Below the pieces are notes generated by a model. That model had not been told where the DNA came from. It ran no database searches and saw only the letters and a list, made by a program, of their open reading frames with translations. From contig NC_063020.1 in the NCBI RefSeq assembly GCF_020509005.1, positions 682,001 to 746,000 of the forward strand: a stretch of DNA of 64,000 nt. The letters are read 5' to 3'. Numbering within the stretch: the first letter of the stretch is position 1; each line of letters starts with the position of its first letter. The translations under genes and the position numbers were made by a program. Below are positions 54,794 through 64,000 of the stretch, piece after piece. The DNA is from Fulvia fulva. Taxonomy: Eukaryota > Ascomycota > Dothideomycetes > Mycosphaerellales > Mycosphaerellaceae.

Positions 54794-57700
54794 GCGATAC
54801 TATATATAGATACAAGGGACTATATATCGGCTATAGATAGCGGAGGACCTCTATTTTACCGACGGGTACCTTAAAACACGACACATTCGAAAGCTCTTAT
54901 CAAGGCCATTCTAACGATATATAAAGTAGGCCACTACCCCTAGGACTAAGGGAGTTCTACCTTATTCAATCTAGACAGCTTAAAGCTCTCTTCACCCTAT
55001 TTCTTCAGCTCTAAACGCCGCGGAGGTGCCTAGCTACATTAGGCAACTCCTAGGCAATAGTAGCCTAGGCTACGGTACTAACGGCGCCTACGGCCCTATA
55101 GGCGAAGCCCCCCTAAGACAACTAGTAGTAACTTATAGAGGACGTAAAAAGTATAGAAACTAACGATCAGCTCCCTTACCGGTCTCTATAGGTAATGATC
55201 ACTTAGCTACGTACGGCGCTTATACTATCGTATTACCGAGGGCAATAAGAAATGAGGACGACGTCCTAGGCGGTTAGCAAGGCCACCCGGAATTAACACC
55301 CCTATAGCTAGGTATCGGTCGCGGCATCGATACTAGGCCCCCGCCTAACGTACGATGTAGTTACGATCCGTATTATAGTAAAGGAAGACTAGGCCGAAGT
55401 TGCGAAGCTATCGAACAAGGAGCTTGCCTAACGAATTAACTAACTAGGGGTGGTCGTAGTGAACTAATAGTCTAACGGTACTCTATAGATCTATACTAGC
55501 TCTACTACTACTAGGAGGCACCTAGAGGTATAGCTATAGTAGGCATCTAAGGTTACGGCATTAGCGAAGGTCTTAACGAAATAATTCACGATCCTAGTCT
55601 ATAATATGCCTAAGGAGTTTGACCTAACTAACTAGGGTCACCTACGCGCTCTCTAAGAGGACAACCCGGTCACTCTTAACTCTCTAATCTAGAAGGCGAC
55701 TTGGCTCTATAGGAAATGGCTAGAAGGTAAGAAGGCCTCGGCGCTAATAGTATAGCTATAAGACGCGAAAGCGGCGGATCTAGCGATAGAACAAGGCCTA
55801 GTCTAGTAATATAGCCTTAAGATAGTAGAAAAGTACTCCTTATCCTTTCGTGTCCTCTAATGCTTTAAATGCTAATAGTATAGACACTAAACCTATACGT
55901 ATATAAACAAGTAGGCCTACTCGAACTATATAGGAGACTATATATCTAGGGACTATATATTGACTACGAGACGATACGCGAACTGTCCGGGGCACTACCT
56001 ATCGTATAGTACGGAATGCCTATAGCGGAAACTAGCAAAAAACAAGGCAATTATAAACAGAACCGTCGCCCTAAGATTCTACGGCGACCGTAAGGCTAGC
56101 CTATACCGGAACTAACTAGCGGCGGTCGGGTATAAGCGCCCTAGGGCCGAGATCGATATAAAGGATACGTAACCTAGGGCGTACGGGAGGCCACGTGCTC
56201 TACTAGCTACGGCGAGGGAATCTAACTAGGCCCGGCTCCCCTTTAGTATATAGCCGATAGGCGTAGACTAGGACGTATAGAGTAGTAGGACATAGGACGA
56301 TATAGAGGAAATAATTGTCGATGCCGATAACTAGCCTCGACACGCTTAGTATTATCTAGTATAACGTCAACTATAGTAAGGATATAGTCTAGAACCATTT
56401 CCTATACGAGGCGGACCCGCGCGTCCACTACGTCCTTATAATCTAGGAGCTATAGATTAACCCGTACTATAAGAGACTAACGACCTACAAGTTACTAGGC
56501 TATACGACATACCTACGAGGCGACGGTAGACCCCGTACGTGCTTCTATATTAGTAAGGACATACTAGAATCCGACTAGGAGGTAGTGTACTACGTAGACG
56601 AAGAAGGCGGGGGCGATATTACCTCCCTCTACGTAGGTAGTACCTAGATACACAACCTATATATATAACCGCTAGCCTCGAGGTCTAGCCGTAACCTAGG
56701 GGTCTATAGACACCTAGACAGTACGCTTAAGAGACAAGGGTGCTATATCGTAGTAGGAGACTTCAATATATACTACCCTTCCTAGGAAAGCCCTATATAG
56801 CCGTACCCTATAGCCGACGAAGTACTCGACTTGATAGCGAGTAACGTAATTGCCCTTAATACCCCGAAGGACCTAGGCACCTAGAAGAGAGGGGGACTCT
56901 AAGGCACGATCGACCTCTCCTAGATCTTAGATAGCTACTACTATACGGTAACCTACTATAGGATCGAACATAAACTCGAGGCGTCGTTAGACTATATACT
57001 AGTCAGGACCTCTATTACGACATAGATATAACGTATACTAGCGAGAACCCCTAAGCTAAACTAGGGAAAGGCCTACTAGGCTAACATCTAGGCGTACCTC
57101 GATGACTCTAAGAGGCTAGTCTAGATCGCGTAGTAGCAATATAATAGTAAAGACGAGATAGACAAAGCAGTCTAGGGGTTAATAGACGAAATAAGAAAAG
57201 CGACCTCACTTTACGTTCCGCTTACCTAACTAACGATATAGTCTAAACTATACTAGACGCCGGAGTGTACTACGGTAGTAAGAGAAGCAAGGAGAGCCCG
57301 CCGGGTATAGACGAGCAGCTATAGCGAGGAGGCCTAGAACGTATATAGGGAGGCATACTAATAGAAGAAAGCTATAATACGGAGGGAGAAAGTAGTCGGC
57401 TAGAGGGCTGTAGTAGAAGAAATCGCCGGCAAGCTAGAGAGGATGTAGAAGCTAGCGAAATAGGCCCGATAGGACCCTACACAGGGCCCCTCCTTCTCTA
57501 TCCTAGCGCTATAATCGCCTAGTAGCCCGGTTAGCGACCCCGAGGCCAAGGCGCGTCTTCTAGCTAGTAAGTTCTTCCCGCCCCTAGTCGAGGCTAATCT
57601 AAGCGACATAAACAGCTCTACTCCCCTAGCCCCTAGTATCGCGGTCTAATAGGAGGTGTCCGAGGGAGAAGTTGCCGCTATACTAAGGAAGTTGCCGGCG

Positions 57701-59826
57701 AAGAAAGCCCCGGGGCCGGATAGGATCCTAAACGAGCTACTTAAGAAGTATAGAGATTAACTAGCCCTAGCAGTTATAGCGATCTTTAACGCCTACCTAT
57801 AGACCGGATACTACCCGATAGCTTTTAAACAATCGACGATAGTAGTCCTACGTAAGCCGTAAAAGGAAGACTATACGTAGGTAAAGTCGTACCGCCTAAT
57901 TACGCTCCTTAATACTCTTAGGAAGGCGCTTAAGAAGCTAGTTATAACGAGACTCTCCGAGGCGGTAGAGGAACACTCCCTACTCCCGGACACCTAGATA
58001 GGTACGCGCCTATAGCGATCGACGCTATCCGCGATAGAACTTATTACCTCTTAGGTAAAGGCTATCTAGTATAAGAATAGGGACAAGGTGGCTTCCTTAC
58101 TTAGCCTAGATATATCGGGAGCCTTCGACTATATATTATACCCGCGGCTACTCTATATCCTAAGGTCGAAAGGACTCCCTAAGTAGCTTATTAACTTCGT
58201 ACGGTCCTACCTCTAAAACCGTAGTACGTCGATCCTAGTCGGCTAGTATAGAAGCCTATTTTAAGTAGTCTATACTAGAATCCCGTAAGGCTTAACGCTA
58301 GTACCTATTCTGTTCCTCTTCTTTATAGCGACGCTACTCCTAGCCCTAGAATCCTAGAACACCGCTACGAGCGGCTTCGTAGACGACATAAACATCCTAG
58401 CGTAGTCTTCCTCGACTAAGGAAAACTATAGGCTACTAGAAGAGAAGTATAAGATCTACGAGGACTAGGCTAAGAGGCACGGGGCTCGGTTTGCCCTAGA
58501 AAAGTACAATCTAATATACTTTACGCGCCGGCTACGGTTCTATAATATATAAGCTTCTATCTAGATATAGGGGCACACGACTAACCCGGCAAATTAGCTT
58601 AGGATCCTCGGACTATAGGTAGACCTAGCGCTACGGTAGAGGAAGTACGTATAGGCAATATTACGGAAAGCTAAACAGAATATAGCATTATACTAGAGGC
58701 TCACTACGTCTATATAGGGGGCAGACTTCCGGTAGTTACGACTTCTATATACGGCTATTATACGGCCAGTCCTTACCTATAGTAGCTAAGTATAGTCCTT
58801 AGGCGAGAGGGCCTACCTATCGAAGGGACTCGTCGCGCCGCTAGCGAAGATCTAAAACTAATGCCTAAGGAAGGTCACCGGGGTATATAAGTCGATACTA
58901 ACGAGGATGCTTAAGTACGAGACCGCTATACCGCCGATCGACCTATATATCTAGGGACTACGGATCTCCTACTTAGGCAAGTCGGCACAGTACCTAGTAT
59001 AGAAGGTCATCGCTAGTATAGTCGTAAGGGCCCGCGAATTAGTACTAGCGTATAAGGGCATTCGACCCGGAAACGAGCCGAACTACCGGGTAAGGGACGA
59101 ATAGCTAGTAATATAATAGGAAGGTGAGAAATCGTTTGTAGAGCAACTATAGAAAGAGAGGTAGAACAACCAGGTTGTAGGGCATAGTGGACGCCCTTAG
59201 CTAGCGGGACAACCTAAGGAATAGTTAGCTACGAAATCCGCGGTCAAGCACCCCCCGAAGCTTATCTACTACCGCCTTACGAGGGCACAGAGTAGTATAG
59301 TAACCCAACTGCGAAGCGAACATATCGGCCTCTAGGGGTACCTATTATAGAGGAAGGTTCTAGGATACACGAATACTAGCTGCCCCTACGGCTATCGCTC
59401 CTAGAACGTACGGCACGCACTCCTCGTCTGTCCGAGGTGGTCGCTAGGAAGGGGGGAGTGGATAGCAAAGGCGAGGAACCGGACGATTAGGGCACTTCTT
59501 AACAACGCTAAGGACCTACGGCGTATTACGAACTGGATACTAGAGAAGGGCTGGCTAGAACAGTACCGCCTAGTAGGAGTAGTGCAGGAAGAGAGGACAC
59601 GACGTAGCGCGACGAGACCGGCTAGGAGCGGGGGCTAACGGGGTAGTGACATGGACTACGTACGTTTAGAGGGAAAGCTAATCTAGACAAGGAGTAGTCG
59701 GGGGCGGGAAGGGTTTTCACCTATTCGGGTTTCCCTTTGTACATAACAATAGATATATACCTGCATAGGCCGGATAGGGTCCTAGAACAGGGGAATGACA
59801 AATCTATCTATCTATATAAGGGTATA
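54794..59826 (+). mobile_element. LINE C: near-full-length RIP-mutated non-LTR retrotransposon
   Basis: About 5 kb, head to tail after LINE B. ORF1 relic at about 54850-56330 with a zinc-knuckle remnant (CFKC at about 55860). Endonuclease near 56340-57000 (NVNYSKD, GDFNIYY). Reverse transcriptase at 57650-58600 with KKAPGPDRILNELLKK, SLDISGAFDY and GFVDDINILA. C-terminal RHALLVCPRW with an upstream Cys near 59390. The 3' tail (ATCT)n ATATAAGGGTATA ends at 59826. All frames contain many TAG and TAA codons. Confidence 0.8.
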
Positions 59827-59852
59827 AAAGACCTACTTAGAGGCGTGACACG
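59806..59852 (+). promoter_or_regulatory. LINE tail/leader junction with TATA-like motif
   Basis: The motif (ATCT)n ATATAAGGGTATA closes LINE C and immediately precedes the LINE D leader; the same motif lies between LINE B and LINE C at 54773-54793. TATATAAGGG resembles a TATA box and may be the start of each LINE, or part of a preferred target. Confidence 0.4.
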
Positions 59853-61112
59853 ATGATAGCGATCGCAGGAAACGACCAGGAGCAGGAGAGTAACGAGTGG
59901 AAGGAGGTCTGCAGGAAGGCAGAAACAATGGCAATGGCAGGAGATGGCGAGCACCCAGAAAGAGCACTTAAGGGGATGATTTTGGAGCTCCTTGGAGGGC
60001 TAAAGGCACTAAGGAGCCAAACAGGACAGATCATTAACAGGACAGTAGCAGCAGCAGCAAAGAAGAGGACACAGGAAGGCCAGAAACTAAGCCAACCAAC
60101 CTGGGCAGCAGTTGCATCCCAAAACCCTCCCCCCCAGAAAACAGCTATTAAGGTCTACATTTCCGACCAGCAAGAGCAGAAAGAGATTGAGGGCCTGTCA
60201 GGCAAGGAGATCATACAGAAGATTGGGATACAAGGCATCATTGGAGCCAGGAAAGAGAAGGGAGGTGTCCTTAAGCTGTTCACAGCACAGGAGCAAGACA
60301 GGAAGAGGCTAGAGACACAGAAGGAGTGGACAGTCAAACTAGGCAAGACGGCTAAGGTCTCACACCAACAAAATATGGTTATTGCCCATGGGATGACCAC
60401 AAAGTTTGACATTGAAGGAGACCTTAAGAGGCTGCAGGACCAGAACCAGGCTGTATGCCCAGGGCTACAGATCACAAAAGCAGCATGGGTCAACAGAAAG
60501 ACAAAGGACACAAAGAGAGAGTCTTCTCTAGTGCTCTGGATAGGCACTGTAGAACAGGCAAACACCGTGCTTGACAAGGGCATCTTCTGGGAATGCGAAA
60601 GAATGGACACAGAAATCCATAGAAGCACCCACAGACTACTGCAATGCTTCAAGTGCCAACAGTATGGTCATATCTCTACTAGATGCCCAAGCCAAAAGGA
60701 CACTTGTTCCCACTGTGCTGGTAGCCACAAAGTACAGAATTGCACAGCCCCAAAGAGTGAAGCCAGATGTGCATGCTGTGGAAAGAAACACCCTTCCTGG
60801 TCCCAAGACTGCACAGCTAGGATTGAGGCAAAGAGGAGGGCAAGAGAAGCCAGGATCAACACCCCTATCAGATTCCAGACAGGGACAATCACCCAAGAAC
60901 CCCTAAGGACTGTCTACAACCCTCTAAAAAGAGGCAGAACAGAAGAGACCACACAGGCCCAAGGCCACCCTGCTATGGGTAGACCAAAATCAATTGTGGT
61001 TGCAGGAAGAGACCCGTCACAAAGCAGGCTCAACCTTACCACAATCCCAAATAGCAGCCAGCAGCAGGAAGCACGAGAAGACCAGCAGGAGACCAGCATG
61101 GATGAGTCATGA
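59853..61112 (+). CDS. LINE D ORF1: nucleocapsid-like zinc-knuckle protein
   Basis: Intact, 419 aa, from ATG 59853. The N-terminal 60 residues are charged and probably coiled-coil; the middle (residues 80-250) resembles the RNA-binding segment of LINE ORF1 proteins. Three zinc knuckles follow from residue 265: CFKCQQYGHISTRC (CX2CX4HX4C), then CSHCAGSHKVQNC and CACCGKKHPSWSQDC. The C-terminal 90 residues are basic and Gln-rich. In LINEs this protein coats the element RNA. The stop codon TGA overlaps the ORF2 start as ATGA. Arginine is encoded almost only by AGA and AGG; I saw a single CGA, near 61072. Confidence 0.85.
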   Translation: MIAIAGNDQEQESNEWKEVCRKAETMAMAGDGEHPERALKGMILELLGGLKALRSQTGQIINRTVAAAAKKRTQEGQKLSQPTWAAVASQNPPPQKTAIKVYISDQQEQKEIEGLSGKEIIQKIGIQGIIGARKEKGGVLKLFTAQEQDRKRLETQKEWTVKLGKTAKVSHQQNMVIAHGMTTKFDIEGDLKRLQDQNQAVCPGLQITKAAWVNRKTKDTKRESSLVLWIGTVEQANTVLDKGIFWECERMDTEIHRSTHRLLQCFKCQQYGHISTRCPSQKDTCSHCAGSHKVQNCTAPKSEARCACCGKKHPSWSQDCTARIEAKRRAREARINTPIRFQTGTITQEPLRTVYNPLKRGRTEETTQAQGHPAMGRPKSIVVAGRDPSQSRLNLTTIPNSSQQQEAREDQQETSMDES

Positions 61113-64000
61113 TTGAGACACCTAATCTTACCACTATCCAGTACAACGTCAACAAAAGCCAGCACAAGGTCCAGAGAAGCTTTCTCCAAGCACTGGACCC
61201 AAAGAAACACCTAGTTATTGCAGTCCAGGAACCTTGGATCAACAGCAAATCTAACAGACCATCTACTGCTAACGACCCAAGGTATCACACACTCCTAGCC
61301 AAACAAGGCACCCCTAGAACATGCATGTACATCAGCAAAGAGATGGCAACAGACAGCTGGGAACAAATCCAACAGGAAGGGGGAGACATCACCTCAGTCA
61401 GACTCAACACCAACCAAGGCAGCATCCACATCCACAGTGTATACAACCCACCCCCCAGCTCCAGAAGCAGCACCTAGCTAGGCACACTACAACAGCTGCC
61501 AGACATCTTGCAGAGTGACTCCTAACACATCGTGCTGGGAGACTTCAACTTGCACCATCCTACATAGGGATCAGACTTTGCACCTGCCCATCACTTCCTA
61601 GCTAACAGACTCCTCTCCACTACCCAAAGCAACAACATGCACCTAGTTACCCCAAAGGGCCTAACTACCTGGTCACAGAGAGCAAGCTCAAGCACCATTG
61701 ACCTGTGCTTTGCATCACATGACCTGCAGCAGAAGGTCACCAGATGCTGGGTTAACCAGGACTTGGAGTCCTCATCAGATCACCTCCCAATTCAGGTGGA
61801 GTTTGAAACACAGACACAGCAGGAAGGAGACCTAGAACCTCAGCTGGCCTGGAAGGCAGCCAACTGGGAACAGATCAGACAAGACCTGGAACAGAAGCTA
61901 GCTGGACTAGAGACCAGGAGACTGGAAACAGCCTTAGACATAGACCAAGCAGTGGCAGAACTGGTTAGAACAATGCAGGAAACTGCGGCAGCCCACACCA
62001 GAGAAAAGAAACAGTCACTGTACCAGAAGCCATTCTGGACAAAGGAATGCTCAGAGAAGGTCAAGGCAGCCAGGCAGGCCAGGAGAGCCCTTACCCAGAG
62101 CCACTCCCAGGAAGCATGGGACAGATACAACCAGGCAACCAGAGACAAGAAGGCCCAGATCAAGAGGGACAAGATGCTGGAGTGGAGGTCAACAGTTGGA
62201 TCCATTACCCAGAATCCTGAGAAGATGTGGAAACTAGCAAAGTGGGCAAGACAACCCACACAGGACAGAAACATGCTGCCCCAGTTTCCAAACATTGAAG
62301 ACCAGGAAGGAGTAATCCAACACACTCTCCCAGGAAAGGCACAGGCATTGGGGAAACATTTCTTTGGCACACAGGTAGAAGCTGACCTGCAGGATCTGGA
62401 GGGCAGTGTGTATCCAACACCACTAGAGCAATCCTGCACAGTGGGAGAGGGAGAGATCAAGAGCATCATTAAGACACTCTCAGGAAACAAGGCCCCAGGA
62501 CCAGATGGGATTCCAAACTTGTTCATTAAGACATGCAAGGACCAGATCTCCCCTGCACTGTCAAACATCTTTTCACAGTGCATGGCCCAAGGACACTGCC
62601 CTAAACACTTCAAGGAGTCACTGACTGTGGTCTTGAGAAAACCACAGAAAGAGGACTACACAAAGCTAAAGGCATACAGACCTATTGCCTTGCTCAACAC
62701 ACTAGGCAAACTCCTGGAAAAGATCATAGCAGAAAGGCTGACAAACCTAGCTGAAGAACATGGAATCCTTCCTGAAGAACAGATGGGAGGCAGGAAACAA
62801 AGATCAACACTAACAGCTGTGGAACTTATCACAGAGCAGATCAAGACCCTATGGCACTTTGGGAACAACAAAGCAGCCACACTCCTCTCACTAGACATAT
62901 CAGGAGCCTTTGACAATGTCTCACACCAGAGGCTGATCCACATCCTGAAACAGAAGGCTATCCCTAACTGGACAGTCCAGTTTATCCAGTCCTTCCTCAG
63001 AGGCAGAACCACAAGACTAAGACTGGGCAGATACAAATCTGACAGCATGCCTACAGAGACAGGAATCCCACAGGGATCAACAATGTCTCCAATCCTGTTT
63101 CTCCTCTTTATGGCAGACCTGCCAGCAAAGCTAAACTCCAGAAACACATCAGCCTCAGGGTTTGTAGATGACACAAACATCCTAGCCTGGTCAGACAGCA
63201 CAGAAGAGAACTGCAGAATCTTGCAGAAGAAACACAAGGAATGTGAGGAATGGGCCAGGAAACATGGAGCCAGATTTGCCCCAGAGAAGTATCAACTCAT
63301 CCACTTCAGTAGAGCCAGAAACAGACACAATATGCAAGCCCCAATCACTATTCAGGGACACACAACAGAACCCTCAAGTGAATTAAGGGTGCTAGGAATA
63401 TGGATGGATCCAAAGCTCAGCTGGGGACCACAGGTCAAGAAAGCACAGGCAAGAGCAGACAACAACAGGCAATCAATTGACAGGCTTACAGCCTCCACAT
63501 GGGGAGCCACATTTGCGAAAGCAAAGGTTATGTACAAGGCCATTGTGAAGCCAGCCATGCTATATGGAGCCCAGATCTGGTCAGCCCAAGACAAGATCCC
63601 AAAGAGAATTGCAGATCCCATCAGCAGAGCCCAAGCCTCCTGTCTGAAAAAGGTGCTTGGAGCATACAAGTCAACTCCAACAAGGGTGGTCGAAATGGAG
63701 TCTGGCTCCCCACCAGCCAAGCTCTACCTTCAAGGGTTGAGATACCAGTATGCAGGAAAGACGTCTGCATACCCAGCCCAGCTAGTAATCCAGAAGGCAG
63801 TCAACAAAATCAGGAGCCAGTGCACAAGAAGGCACAGACAAGCAAGACCCAATCCAGCCCCACAGAAGCAGCAGGACCTGCAGAAGTTCAAAGAACTAAC
63901 AGAACAGCTGCACCTAGCCCAGCAGGAACAGGACAGAAGGGCTCAAGGGAGAGGATCAGCAGCCAGCCAAGGGAAGAAGCAACAGTCTCTAGCTGAAAGG
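61109..64000 (+). pseudogene. LINE D ORF2: endonuclease and reverse transcriptase, broken by three stops, 3' end outside window
   Basis: ATG 61109 overlaps the ORF1 stop. In-frame stops lie at 61475 (TAG), 61523 (TAA) and 61565 (TAG), all within the endonuclease domain. From 61568 the same frame is open to the window end, more than 800 codons. Visible parts: an apurinic-type endonuclease (IQYNVNKSQHKVQRSF, VQEPWI, VLGDFNLHHP, SSDHLPIQ) and a reverse transcriptase (NKAPGPDGIPNLFI, LDISGAFDNV, GIPQGSTMSPILFLLFM, catalytic GFVDDTNILA at about 63160). The C-terminal zinc knuckle is not reached. Each stop is one transition away from Gln or Trp codons, as expected from light RIP. As it stands the gene cannot make a complete protein. 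Confidence 0.85.

Larger units (their letters stand above)
59827..64000 (+). mobile_element. LINE D: CpG-depleted non-LTR retrotransposon, continues past the window
   Basis: Fourth LINE, in tandem after LINE C. It is not RIP-saturated: CA and TG are abundant, while CG is almost absent (none in 62401-62700). It has two ORFs, ORF1 (zinc-knuckle nucleocapsid-like) and ORF2 (endonuclease plus reverse transcriptase). ORF2 shares landmarks with LINE B, as in Tad1/I-type fungal LINEs. The 3' end lies outside the window. Confidence 0.85.

Noticed and set aside
57400..57609. 69-codon minus-strand ORF in LINE C
   Set aside because: Shadow of the RIP-mutated LINE; no independent support.
41925..59826. 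CRISPR array or satellite in the TA-rich block
   Set aside because: No regularly spaced direct repeats; the block is explained by nested, RIP-mutated retrotransposons.
61840..63720. Long minus-strand ORFs (up to 257 codons) opposite LINE D ORF2
   Set aside because: Antisense shadows of the open ORF2 frame, made stop-poor by its biased codon use.

Overview
The window is nuclear DNA of a filamentous ascomycete. Genes carry short spliceosomal introns of 44-126 nt with GTRNGY donors, CTRAC/CTGAC branch sites and YAG acceptors. The gene set is typical of Pezizomycotina (CFEM protein, LysM protein, AIM24, ATG26-type sterol glucosyltransferase, PEP4-type vacuolar protease), and transposons carry strong RIP-type CpA-to-TpA mutation. 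The style suggests Dothideomycetes, but that is inference; nothing here names a species.

Positions 1-41,550 are gene-bearing. In order: a 3'-truncated nucleotidyltransferase (probable mitochondrial poly(A) polymerase, minus), a Tc1/mariner deletion derivative, an F-box gene, an MFS sugar porter, a 2EXR/F-box-like fragment, sterol 3-beta-glucosyltransferase (minus), vacuolar aspartic protease (minus), a membrane family-2 glycosyltransferase, a CFEM protein, a protein-kinase relic, AIM24, an array of six tRNA-like RNA modules inside what looks like a spliced non-coding transcript (24.6-26.1 kb, minus), diverged repeats, a SWD3/WDR5 WD40 protein, a secreted Asp-box propeller hydrolase, two tandem F-box paralogues related to the one at 4.6 kb, a hypothetical protein, a two-LysM membrane-anchored protein, a toxD-like oxidoreductase, a small TA-flanked MITE and a PTR2 peptide transporter. 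Exon boundaries were worked out by hand from splice consensus, frame and family motifs.

Positions 41,880-59,830 are nested, RIP-saturated transposons: CA is almost absent, TG scarce, TA and CG frequent. A minus-strand LINE 3' part is cut by an LTR-element fragment, followed by a minus-strand Ty3/gypsy pol relic and two plus-strand LINEs head to tail. The first and third LINE relics form a roughly 1.77 kb near-identical inverted repeat.

From 59,830 to the window end lies a fourth LINE with the opposite signature. It is not saturated by RIP, is rich in CA and almost lacks CG (none in 62,401-62,700). ORF1 is intact, ORF2 overlaps it by ATGA and has three nonsense codons near its start, then stays open to the window edge.

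The two most unusual items are the tRNA-like array, whose acceptor, D and anticodon-position stems differ between copies yet remain paired around a conserved 68-80 nt insert, and the CpG-free LINE.
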